Source: Eggerthellaceae bacterium
GTDB lineage: Bacteria > Actinomycetota > Coriobacteriia > Coriobacteriales > Eggerthellaceae
Assembly (NCBI GenBank): GCA_017533165.1
Contig: JAFXIM010000131.1
Location: forward strand, 1-5,444
Length of the DNA stretch: 5,444 nucleotides
Direction: 5' to 3'
This document shows positions 1 to 5,444 of the stretch, piece by piece (within the stretch, counting starts at the first letter, position 1; every line of letters starts with the position of its first letter). The notes beneath the pieces are model-generated. The model saw only the letters and a program-made list of their open reading frames with translations. It was not told where the DNA came from and searched no databases. The translations under genes were made by a program, and so were the position numbers.

Positions 1-1201
1 CCGGGCCGCAGATGTGGCCATCGTCGGGGTCGATGACGCGAACGTCCACGGGCGGGTGCTTTTTGCCCACTGTTTCGCACTTGTGGGCGATGTCGTCGTC
101 GGCGGAGGTCTGCGTGAACACGGGGCTCGTCTCGGTAAGACCGTAGCAGATGGTGATCTCACGCATGTTCATCTTCTCCATGACCTCGCGCATGAGGTCA
201 GGCGGGCAGGACGCGCCAGCCATGATGCCAGTACGCAGGCAGGATAGATCGTATTTCTCGAAGTCGGGGTGATTGAGCTCTGCGATATACATGGTAGGAA
301 CACCATACAGAGCGGTCGCACGTTCCTTGTGGACCGCCTGCAGCACAAGGCTCGCGTTGAAGTCCTCGATGATAATCATGGTGCTGCGATGAGTAAGGCA
401 CGCCATGACGCCCAGAACGCAGCCAAAGCAGTGGAAGAAGGGAACGGGGAGCGTGACGCGGTTCTCGGCACCCAAGCGCTGGCCTTCGCCAATGTAGAAG
501 CCGTTGTTCATGATGTTGCGGTGGGTGAGCATGACGCCCTTGGGGTAGCCCGTGGTGCCGCTCGTGTACTGCATCATGACAACATCGTTGTTATCGAACT
601 GGGCCTCCGCCCACTCCAGGTCGGAATCAGGACGATAGGAACCGAGCAGCATGAGTTCGGGCACGCTGTAGAAGCCGCGGTGCTTTTCCGGACCCATATA
701 GATGAGGTTCTTGAGCATCGGGTACTCTTCGCTTTCGAGGTAGCCACGGGGCTGCTCGAGAGACTCGGGTACGAGCTCGCGGATGATCTGGATGTAGTCC
801 ACGTCTCGATAGGCATCGATGATGCAAAGCGCCTTCATATCGGACTGCTTGAGGACGTAGGAAACCTCATGTCCCTTGTACACGGGGTTGACCGTAACCA
901 TGACGATGCCCACCTTCGCCGTGGCATACATGAAGGTGAGCCAGTCCGGGATGTTGCGAGCCCAGACGCCAAGGTGATCGCCCGGCTTCATTCCGATGGC
1001 AAGCAAACCCTTGGCCAAATTATCGGTTCTCTCATCAAAGTCCTTGTAGGACCAGCGCAGATCACGGTCGGGGTAGATGACAAACTCATGGTCAGGATCA
1101 ATTGCCACCTGATCGCGGAAGTAGCGTCCGATGGTCTTTTCGGAATGCAGCGGATAATCAATATCGCCCGGAACGGGCTCGCGCTTAACTTCTTCTGTCA
1201 T
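1..1201 (-). CDS. AMP-forming acyl-CoA synthetase (fatty-acid/carboxylic-acid--CoA ligase), C-terminus cut by window edge
   Basis: Translating the minus strand from the ATG at 1201-1199 gives 400 codons without a stop, and the frame is still open at base 1. The protein belongs to the ANL superfamily, which adenylates a carboxylic acid with ATP and then forms its CoA thioester, normally in the cytosol. Motifs seen: the phosphate-binding loop YTSGTTGYPKG at residues 212-222, PFFHCFG at 254-260, GASCPP at 329-334 and the adenine/Mg motif YGLTE at 353-357. The N-terminal segment with RNIPDW (82-87) and VNPVYKG is typical of FadD/AcsF-like fatty acyl-CoA ligases. The hinge and the C-terminal domain with the catalytic lysine, probably about 150 residues, lie beyond the left edge. 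The ribosome site is weak (GAGAAAG about 10 nt before the ATG), which may mean coupling to the regulator gene 79 bp upstream. Family is certain; acyl chain length is not readable from the sequence. Confidence 0.93.
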   Translation of the reverse strand, partial: MTEEVKREPVPGDIDYPLHSEKTIGRYFRDQVAIDPDHEFVIYPDRDLRWSYKDFDERTDNLAKGLLAIGMKPGDHLGVWARNIPDWLTFMYATAKVGIVMVTVNPVYKGHEVSYVLKQSDMKALCIIDAYRDVDYIQIIRELVPESLEQPRGYLESEEYPMLKNLIYMGPEKHRGFYSVPELMLLGSYRPDSDLEWAEAQFDNNDVVMMQYTSGTTGYPKGVMLTHRNIMNNGFYIGEGQRLGAENRVTLPVPFFHCFGCVLGVMACLTHRSTMIIIEDFNASLVLQAVHKERATALYGVPTMYIAELNHPDFEKYDLSCLRTGIMAGASCPPDLMREVMEKMNMREITICYGLTETSPVFTQTSADDDIAHKCETVGKKHPPVDVRVIDPDDGHICGP

Positions 1202-1280
1202 TGTTCAATATCTTTCTCGCAGGCTGAACGATACGCGATATCTTCGTACAATATTCGGCTGCTCATACACCGATCTGTTA
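1202..1280 (-). other. Short spacer between regulator and ligase genes
   Basis: This 79-bp gap separates the regulator stop from the ligase start, with both genes on the minus strand. I see no terminator hairpin with a T tract and no convincing promoter pair. Read-through from the regulator gene into the ligase is therefore the simplest reading. It contains small imperfect palindromes around the GATATC site near 1238-1243 but nothing that I can assign a function. Confidence 0.5.
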
Positions 1281-1862
1281 CTACAGGGGGGTGTAGACGC
1301 AGGCGAGGAACTTTGCGGTCTGACCCTTGTGGGCGCGCACCTGATGCGGGACGATGGAGTCGTAGTAGATGCTCTCGCCAGGACCAAGGACGTAGATTTC
1401 CTTGCCGTACTCAATCTCGATTTCGCCCTCCATGCCGAAGAGCCACTCTTCACCCTCATGTCCGACGAGCTCATGATCGGTTTCGCCCTTCGGGTCAACC
1501 GTGATGATAAAGGGATCCATGTGACGGGAGGGACGGCCGGCCGCCAAGCTGAAGTAGCTCAGATCATGGCCGTCGTTCGCGGTCTGCAAAGACTTGACTC
1601 GCTCGACTTCGACCATCTGCTCCTGGTTGATATAGGCAGGGCCAAAATCCTCATCGTCATCCATGAGCGTGCCCAGGCGAACGCCGAGGGCACGCGTGAT
1701 CTTAATGAGCGGAGCAAGGGAGGCGGGTGCCTTGCCGGACTCGAGGTCCTCGATCACGGAAAGATCGCAGCTGCAACGATCAGCAAGATCCTGCGCGCTT
1801 AGATGGTGCGCCGTGCGCAAAGTAGTAATTTTCTGACCGAGCCTGTTATCTTCCTGAGACAT
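1281..1862 (-). CDS. XRE-family transcriptional regulator with C-terminal cupin domain
   Basis: The 193-residue protein has an N-terminal HTH_3/XRE DNA-binding domain (about residues 8-67), with helix 2 near SAQDLADRC (22-30) and the recognition helix near DLSVIEDLESG (33-43). A linker (about 70-110) leads to a C-terminal cupin_2 beta-barrel (about 115-193). This is the normal size and order for XRE-cupin regulators, in which the barrel usually binds a small ligand or metal and alters DNA binding. In cupin motif 1, H135, E139 and G146 fit the consensus, but the first histidine position is V133; in motif 2, H173 fits. The ATG at 1862-1860 has GGAG (1870-1873, minus strand) 7 nt upstream. It is divergent from the exporter gene and heads a likely operon with the acyl-CoA ligase, so it probably regulates itself, the ligase and perhaps the exporter. 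Whether it represses or activates, and its ligand, cannot be told from sequence. Confidence 0.92.
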   Translation of the reverse strand: MSQEDNRLGQKITTLRTAHHLSAQDLADRCSCDLSVIEDLESGKAPASLAPLIKITRALGVRLGTLMDDDEDFGPAYINQEQMVEVERVKSLQTANDGHDLSYFSLAAGRPSRHMDPFIITVDPKGETDHELVGHEGEEWLFGMEGEIEIEYGKEIYVLGPGESIYYDSIVPHQVRAHKGQTAKFLACVYTPL

Positions 1863-1906
1863 GTCCCAACTCCGTTCAATACTCGTAGCCTATCGAAACC
1901 ACTCAA

Positions 1907-1935
1907 AACATAATCCCCTATTATGCTATTGTCCC
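1907..1935 (-). promoter_or_regulatory. Candidate promoter of the regulator-ligase operon
   Basis: On the minus strand a -35-like GGGACA (1935-1930) is followed after 17 nt by a -10-like TATGTT (1912-1907). Both boxes match the sigma-70 consensus at only four of six positions. The spacing is ideal and the predicted start would give a leader of about 35-40 nt before the regulator ATG. The assignment is tentative because the region is AT-rich and offers other -10-like hexamers. Confidence 0.3.
1909..1925. promoter_or_regulatory. Perfect 17-bp inverted repeat, possible operator
   Basis: The sequence CATAATCCCCTATTATG has perfect 6-bp arms around a 5-bp centre. It lies in the 125-bp region between the divergent regulator and exporter genes, 47 bp from the regulator start and 62 bp from the exporter start, and overlaps the candidate -10 and spacer of the regulator promoter. 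The position suits an operator for the XRE protein. The arms are AT-rich and also resemble -10 boxes on both strands, so the symmetry could simply reflect back-to-back promoters. Confidence 0.4.
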
Positions 1936-1987
1936 CAACGATAGAAGTTTCAAATTCGTTATTTCACACATTTGAGAAGGTAAGCGC

Positions 1988-3199
1988 ATGCAATTGGCTA
2001 AACCCCAGAAATACCTCGGTTCGAGGAGTCTGTTTGTATGCCTCATCGTCATAAACATTCTGGCAATCCTTGCAATCGACATGTACGTCCCCGCTCTTCC
2101 CAGCATGCAAAAAAGCTTTGACGTGAGTGCCGCCTACCTTAACCTCACCCTGTTCGGCTTTTTTGTCATGTGCGCTGCAAGCATGGTGATCGCCGGCCCC
2201 TTAAGCGACCTTTACGGCAGAAAGCCAGTCTTGCTCGCTGGCTGCATCGCTTTTACCCTGTCCTCCGCAGGCTGCATGGTCGCACAAAGCGTTGAGGCAT
2301 TGGTTGTCTTTCGCGTCGGAGAAGCCCTGGGGTATGGATTTATAGCCACCGTAGAGACGGCCATAATCAAAGACTCCTACGAAGGCGACGATTTGCAGCT
2401 TGCCATGACCTGCCTGCAATCGCTTATTATCGTCGGCCCCGCCTTCGCTCCCTTCCTGGGAACCCTGATGCTCTCCCTTGGCGGATGGCGCGTCATCTTC
2501 GCCTTCCTGACAGTATGTGGTCTCGTCTCCATAGCGCTCACGCTGCCCATATCGGAATCCCACTCCTCGATTAGGGTCGCGGGTAATGCGCGAGCAGCCC
2601 TATCGGACACCATGCAAGGCACTCGCGCGCTCGTTAAGGATAAGAAGTTTATGAGCCTCGCGATACTTATGGGCGTAGCGGGCATTCCTTATTTTGCGTT
2701 CATTGCCGTGGTGAGCTATGTGCTCATGAATTATTTTGCCGTTGGATACCTTGAATACAGCGTGATATACGCAGCAGCGTGCATCGTCACCATCATCGCC
2801 CCCTACATTTACATTGCTCTCTCAAAGCACATGGGCGTGAATGCAATCCTTAAGCTTTGCATTACCCTAGCCTTCATCTCGGCAGTGAGCATGGGCTTTG
2901 GCGGACACGTCTCTCCCCTGCTGTTTCTCATCACCTTCATTCCCTACGCCATCGCCGAAGGCGTCGTGAGACCTATGGCCTTCGTGGTGCTGCTCGACCA
3001 GCCAGAGGACCGCGTCGGTGCCGCATCGTCCTTCTCAAACTTCGCCTACAGCATCCTTACCTCTGTGGGCACCGTGCTTGCAACCATATCGTGGCCCACG
3101 TTCATACTGGGCATAATCGTGCTGACCGCTGGATCAGCCATCATCATGACCGCACTATACCTCTGGGGCGCTAAGGAAAATGCAACTGTTGCGCCTTAA
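1988..3199 (+). CDS. MFS multidrug-type exporter, Bcr/CflA family, 12 TM
   Basis: The 403-residue inner-membrane protein has twelve predicted membrane segments (about 14-34, 52-72, 80-99, 104-127, 138-160, 167-187, 222-245, 254-277, 284-304, 309-330, 346-366, 370-393), with a cytoplasmic loop at about 188-221 between the two halves. TM1 ends in DMYVPALP (31-38) and the TM2-TM3 loop holds the MFS motif A GPLSDLYGRKP (70-80). R109 and the ALGYGF stretch in TM4, and GWR at the start of TM6 (166-168), fit Bcr/CflA drug:proton antiporters. Length is normal for the family. GAGAAGG (1974-1980) sits 7 nt before the ATG, so the start is well supported. The gene diverges from the XRE-cupin regulator, which suggests shared control. 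It uses the rare Ile codon ATA about ten times, unlike the neighbouring ligase and regulator. Substrate is unknown: drug, bile-acid-like compound or metabolite export are all possible. Confidence 0.92.
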   Translation: MQLAKPQKYLGSRSLFVCLIVINILAILAIDMYVPALPSMQKSFDVSAAYLNLTLFGFFVMCAASMVIAGPLSDLYGRKPVLLAGCIAFTLSSAGCMVAQSVEALVVFRVGEALGYGFIATVETAIIKDSYEGDDLQLAMTCLQSLIIVGPAFAPFLGTLMLSLGGWRVIFAFLTVCGLVSIALTLPISESHSSIRVAGNARAALSDTMQGTRALVKDKKFMSLAILMGVAGIPYFAFIAVVSYVLMNYFAVGYLEYSVIYAAACIVTIIAPYIYIALSKHMGVNAILKLCITLAFISAVSMGFGGHVSPLLFLITFIPYAIAEGVVRPMAFVVLLDQPEDRVGAASSFSNFAYSILTSVGTVLATISWPTFILGIIVLTAGSAIIMTALYLWGAKENATVAP

Positions 3200-3225
3200 C
3201 GATCTATCGACCGCAGAGTCCGCTA

Positions 3226-3266
3226 AAAGGGGTCCACGGCAAATATGCCATGGACCCCTTTCCTTT
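3226..3266. terminator. Intrinsic terminator between convergent genes, likely bidirectional
   Basis: Arms of 15 nt (3226-3240 and 3247-3261) pair along their full length except for one C/A mismatch, around the 6-nt loop AAATAT. The stem includes the GC-rich core GGGGTCCA/TGGACCCC. On the plus strand it is followed by a broken T tract (TTTCCTTT); on the minus strand the stem ends in TTTT. It lies 26 bp after the exporter stop and 40 bp after the stop of the convergent oxidoreductase, so it can serve both genes. Confidence 0.85.
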
Positions 3267-3306
3267 GGAGGCATCTTAGAGCTTGCCACCCATGCCGCAC
3301 GCTGAA

Positions 3307-5253
3307 CTAAATATCCATTGCGGCGTGGAAAGCCTCGTAGATCGCCGTCGTGATGTTGGCGGGACGGCGAGCATCGCCCACTACGCGTACGAAGGGAGCG
3401 CCGTCGTAGAGCTCCTCGACCACGGCACTGCGAGAGCGCTGGCCAATAGCGCAAATCACGGTATCACCAGGTACGAGGCGCTTTTCGCCATCCTGCTCGA
3501 CGACAACGCCCTCAGCCTTAACCTCACACGCACGAGCATTGACGACAACATCGATATCGGTAGCTGCGATTTCCGCCAAGAGAATGGGACGCTGGCGAAT
3601 GTTGGCATCCAGAGAGAGACCCTCGCGCATCTCGACGATGTGTGTCTTCTTGCCAAGCTGAGACATCAATAGCGCGCACTCGGTACCCGTAAGGCCACCG
3701 CCCACGACAACAACCTCTTCGCCCACTTCGGCCTTGTCAAGGTAGAGTTCATCGATGGAGAGAACGCGAGCATCTTCTGCTATGGGAACGGGAAGGGTCA
3801 TAGGTTCGGATCCGACGGCGATTATGAGAGCATCGGGCGCGAACTCCTCGACGAAGGCGGCATCGACCTTGGTGTTCATGAGAACCTCAACACCAGCCTT
3901 CTCAATGAGACGCGCATAGCTCAAACCGAGATTGTACATGTCCTCCTTGAAGGGAAGAGCTGCCTCGGTGCGCAGGATGCCGCCAAGCTCAGACCCGGCT
4001 TCACACAGGGTAACTGCATGACCGCGTAAAGCCGCAGTCTCAGCAGCCTTCATACCCGCAATGCCTCCGCCAACGACGAGGACTTTCTTGGCTTTAGCCG
4101 CAGGAGATACAACCAGGCCTTCGAATTCGCGGCCGATGCGCGGGTTAACGGCACAGCGGCGCGTTTGAGTAACGGGTCGCTCCGCCATGCATACATAGCA
4201 GCGAAGACACTTGACGATATCTTCGCCAGCATTAGCCATGATTTTGTTGGGAATCTCAGGATCAGCAAGCAGGGCGCGGCCCATGACTACCATGTCAGCC
4301 TTACCTTGCGCAATGATATCTTCCATTTGCTGGGCATCAGAGAGAGCGCCCAGTGCGGCAACGGGAACGCTCACGTGCTTTTTGATCTCCTCGGCCAGAT
4401 AGACATTGCAACCATGCGCCCTGAACTGAGACGGATGAGTAATCGAGAAACCGAACTGATACGATCCCGCCGAAACCTGGATGATGTCTACGAGGTCCTC
4501 GAGCGCCTTTGCAATCTCGACGCCATCGGAAAGCTCATAGCCGCCGTCAAAGAGCTCCGAGCCGCTCATACGCAGTTCAATGGGGAAACGTGGGCCAACT
4601 TCTGCTCGAATGGCGGCAAGGATCTCACGTGCAAAGCGCACGCGGTTCTCGAGGGATCCACCGTATTCGTCCTCACGTTTGTTGAAATAAGGAGAAAGGA
4701 ACTGGTTAATGAGCCATCCATGTCCGGCATGCACCATGACCATCTCAAAACCAGCACGCTTAGCAAGAACCGCAGCATTTGCATAAGCATCGACGATAGA
4801 CTTGATTTGATCCTTAGTAAGCGACTTGACCGGAATGCCGTCGGGACGCGTGCCATCGCTCGGGCCGTACATGCACAGCTCAGACTTAGCCTTCTTATCT
4901 ACCATGTAGGTACCTGCATACTGTCCGGAGTGTGAAAGCTCTATGCTGGCCACAGCACCATGACGCTTGATGGCGTCGGCAACATAAGCGAACTGACCAA
5001 GCTGACCCGGGGTAGACAGAGAGAGGTGGAGCATCTGGGAACCATCGGTCTCGGGATGAACGACAAGCTCGCTCACCGTGACAATAGCGGCGCCGCCACG
5101 AGCACGAGCCTCGTAAAAACCAAGGGTGCGAGGACCGGGAGTACCGTCCGCCAAAATATCGGTCGCACCCAAAGGTGCGGAGGCCATACGATTACGCAGC
5201 GTAAGACCGCCAATTCTCAAAGGCTTGCACAGATTTGGATATTTACGTTCCAT
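3307..5253 (-). CDS. FMN/4Fe-4S/FAD ene-reductase (old yellow enzyme / 2,4-dienoyl-CoA reductase / BaiCD-enoate reductase family)
   Basis: The complete 648-residue protein has three parts. Residues 1-345 form an OYE-type FMN TIM barrel: NRMASAP (21-27), SHSGQ (107-111), HAGHGW (175-180), the signature around QFLSPYFN..YGGS..NR (184-204) and the phosphate-binding GRALLADP (325-332). A 4Fe-4S motif follows with C349, C352, C355 and C367. Residues 388-648 form an FAD/NAD(P)H domain with two Rossmann motifs, VVGGGIAG (393-400) and VVVGGGLTG (515-523), and a late VVGD (624-627). Known relatives (FadH, enoate reductase, BaiCD/BaiH, daidzein reductase) pass electrons from NAD(P)H through FAD and the cluster to FMN and reduce activated C=C bonds; trimethylamine dehydrogenase shares the fold. 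The substrate here cannot be named. The ATG at 5253 is chosen over an in-frame GTG at 5295 because of its strong ribosome site. It is the only gene of its transcription unit visible here and converges on the exporter. Confidence 0.92.
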   Translation of the reverse strand: MERKYPNLCKPLRIGGLTLRNRMASAPLGATDILADGTPGPRTLGFYEARARGGAAIVTVSELVVHPETDGSQMLHLSLSTPGQLGQFAYVADAIKRHGAVASIELSHSGQYAGTYMVDKKAKSELCMYGPSDGTRPDGIPVKSLTKDQIKSIVDAYANAAVLAKRAGFEMVMVHAGHGWLINQFLSPYFNKREDEYGGSLENRVRFAREILAAIRAEVGPRFPIELRMSGSELFDGGYELSDGVEIAKALEDLVDIIQVSAGSYQFGFSITHPSQFRAHGCNVYLAEEIKKHVSVPVAALGALSDAQQMEDIIAQGKADMVVMGRALLADPEIPNKIMANAGEDIVKCLRCYVCMAERPVTQTRRCAVNPRIGREFEGLVVSPAAKAKKVLVVGGGIAGMKAAETAALRGHAVTLCEAGSELGGILRTEAALPFKEDMYNLGLSYARLIEKAGVEVLMNTKVDAAFVEEFAPDALIIAVGSEPMTLPVPIAEDARVLSIDELYLDKAEVGEEVVVVGGGLTGTECALLMSQLGKKTHIVEMREGLSLDANIRQRPILLAEIAATDIDVVVNARACEVKAEGVVVEQDGEKRLVPGDTVICAIGQRSRSAVVEELYDGAPFVRVVGDARRPANITTAIYEAFHAAMDI

Positions 5254-5258
5254 GTATT

Positions 5259-5265
5259 CCCCCTT
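5259..5265 (-). promoter_or_regulatory. Strong ribosome binding site deciding the ene-reductase start
   Basis: AAGGGGG on the minus strand ends 5 nt before the ATG at 5253. The longer reading frame begins at a GTG at 5295-5293, which has only a poor AACGG in front of it. It would also add 14 residues that precede the usual family start, where a short leader runs into PLRIGGLTLRNR. The ATG start is therefore preferred. Confidence 0.8.
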
Positions 5266-5338
5266 AATACAGGATGCCTTCAACAGGCGAAACACCCGTT
5301 AAAGCATGTAACTGAAGCGGCATTTGGACAATATTACC

Positions 5339-5373
5339 CTATTGGCTAATAGCTAAGCCCCAGCAATTAAGCC
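5339..5373. repeat. Inverted and direct short repeats upstream of the ene-reductase
   Basis: CTATT-GGCT-AATAG (5339-5352) is an inverted repeat with 5-bp arms and a 4-bp centre. Next to it TAAGCC occurs twice (5354-5359 and 5368-5373), 14 bp start to start. Such spaced short repeats about 85-120 bp before a start codon could be a regulator site, but the units are short and may be chance. Confidence 0.3.
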
Positions 5374-5444
5374 TTATGTATAATCCCAAAATTCACAGGG
5401 GAATTCGACTGGTCGTTTTGCAAATCAGCCCCACACATGGCTCG

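Larger units (their letters stand above)
5254..5444. other. Region upstream of the ene-reductase; short repeats, no clear gene
   Basis: No coding region is supported in these 191 bp. An open minus-strand frame of 25 codons enters from the right edge and stops with TAA at 5369-5367; it could be the tail of a gene or chance. On the plus strand a perfect TATAAT stands at 5379-5384 without a recognisable -35, so a gene starting just past the right edge is possible but unproven. On the minus strand TTGTCC (5329-5324) lies 17 nt from a poor -10 candidate CATGCT; I do not regard it as a reliable promoter. A small hairpin (5282-5300, 8 pairs including two G-U, 3-nt loop) would form in the ene-reductase leader. 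Confidence 0.5.

Noticed and set aside
1202..1280. Small palindromes around GATATC as a terminator or operator between regulator and ligase
   Set aside because: Arms are short and imperfect and there is no T tract, so neither function is supported.
269..1504. Long plus-strand open frame of 411 codons, antisense to the ligase and regulator
   Set aside because: It lies opposite two genes with clear conserved motifs, shows no recognisable domain and spans the regulator-ligase junction. Codon bias of GC-rich genes often leaves an antisense frame open.
1329..1802. Plus-strand open frame of 157 codons opposite the regulator
   Set aside because: The minus strand encodes a convincing XRE-cupin protein with a good start; this frame is its shadow.
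4165..4935. Plus-strand open frame of 256 codons inside the ene-reductase gene
   Set aside because: It is fully antisense to the conserved FMN barrel, with no ribosome site and no recognisable domain.
5254..5295. Longer ene-reductase start at the GTG at 5295
   Set aside because: It has a poor ribosome site and adds 14 residues not expected in the family, while the ATG at 5253 has AAGGGGG at ideal spacing.
5367..5444. Possible C-terminal end of a minus-strand gene entering from the right edge
   Set aside because: Only 25 codons are visible with no recognisable motif, so it cannot be separated from chance.
5397..5444. Possible plus-strand gene start at the right edge, after AGGGGA near 5397 or at the ATG at 5437
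   Set aside because: No start codon is suitably spaced after AGGGGA, the ATG at 5437 has no ribosome site, and too little sequence follows to judge.

Overview
The window looks like ordinary chromosome from a moderately GC-rich anaerobe (mid-50s %GC by eye, G/C-ending codons preferred). The gene types would suit a gut Coriobacteriia-type actinobacterium: a stand-alone acyl-CoA ligase behind an XRE-cupin regulator, and a flavin/Fe-S ene-reductase of the BaiCD/enoate-reductase kind. That taxonomic guess is inference from gene content only. No rRNA, tRNA, CRISPR array, insertion sequence or phage gene was seen.

Layout, left to right. (1) 1-1201, minus strand: the N-terminal 400 residues of an AMP-forming acyl-CoA synthetase that runs off the left edge. 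(2) 1281-1862, minus strand: a 193-residue XRE helix-turn-helix regulator with a C-terminal cupin domain, 79 bp upstream of the ligase and probably co-transcribed with it. (3) 1863-1987: a divergent intergenic region with a 17-bp inverted repeat lying over a candidate promoter of the regulator. (4) 1988-3199, plus strand: a 12-TM MFS exporter of the Bcr/CflA type. (5) 3226-3266: a hairpin terminator between convergent genes, probably working in both directions. (6) 3307-5253, minus strand: a complete 648-residue FMN/4Fe-4S/FAD oxidoreductase of the old-yellow-enzyme / 2,4-dienoyl-CoA reductase family. (7) 5254-5444: its upstream region, with short repeats and no convincing gene.

How the genes may work together: the XRE-cupin protein is placed to control its own operon (regulator plus ligase) and possibly the divergent exporter. 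A simple model is that it senses a small carboxylic acid or a related metabolite, while the ligase activates that acid to a CoA thioester and the exporter handles a related or toxic compound. The ene-reductase is a separate transcription unit that could reduce an alpha,beta-unsaturated substrate. Nothing in the sequence proves that it belongs to the same pathway. I see no clearly new system here. The points most worth a second look are the orphan ene-reductase, the regulator-ligase-exporter arrangement and the operator-like dyad.
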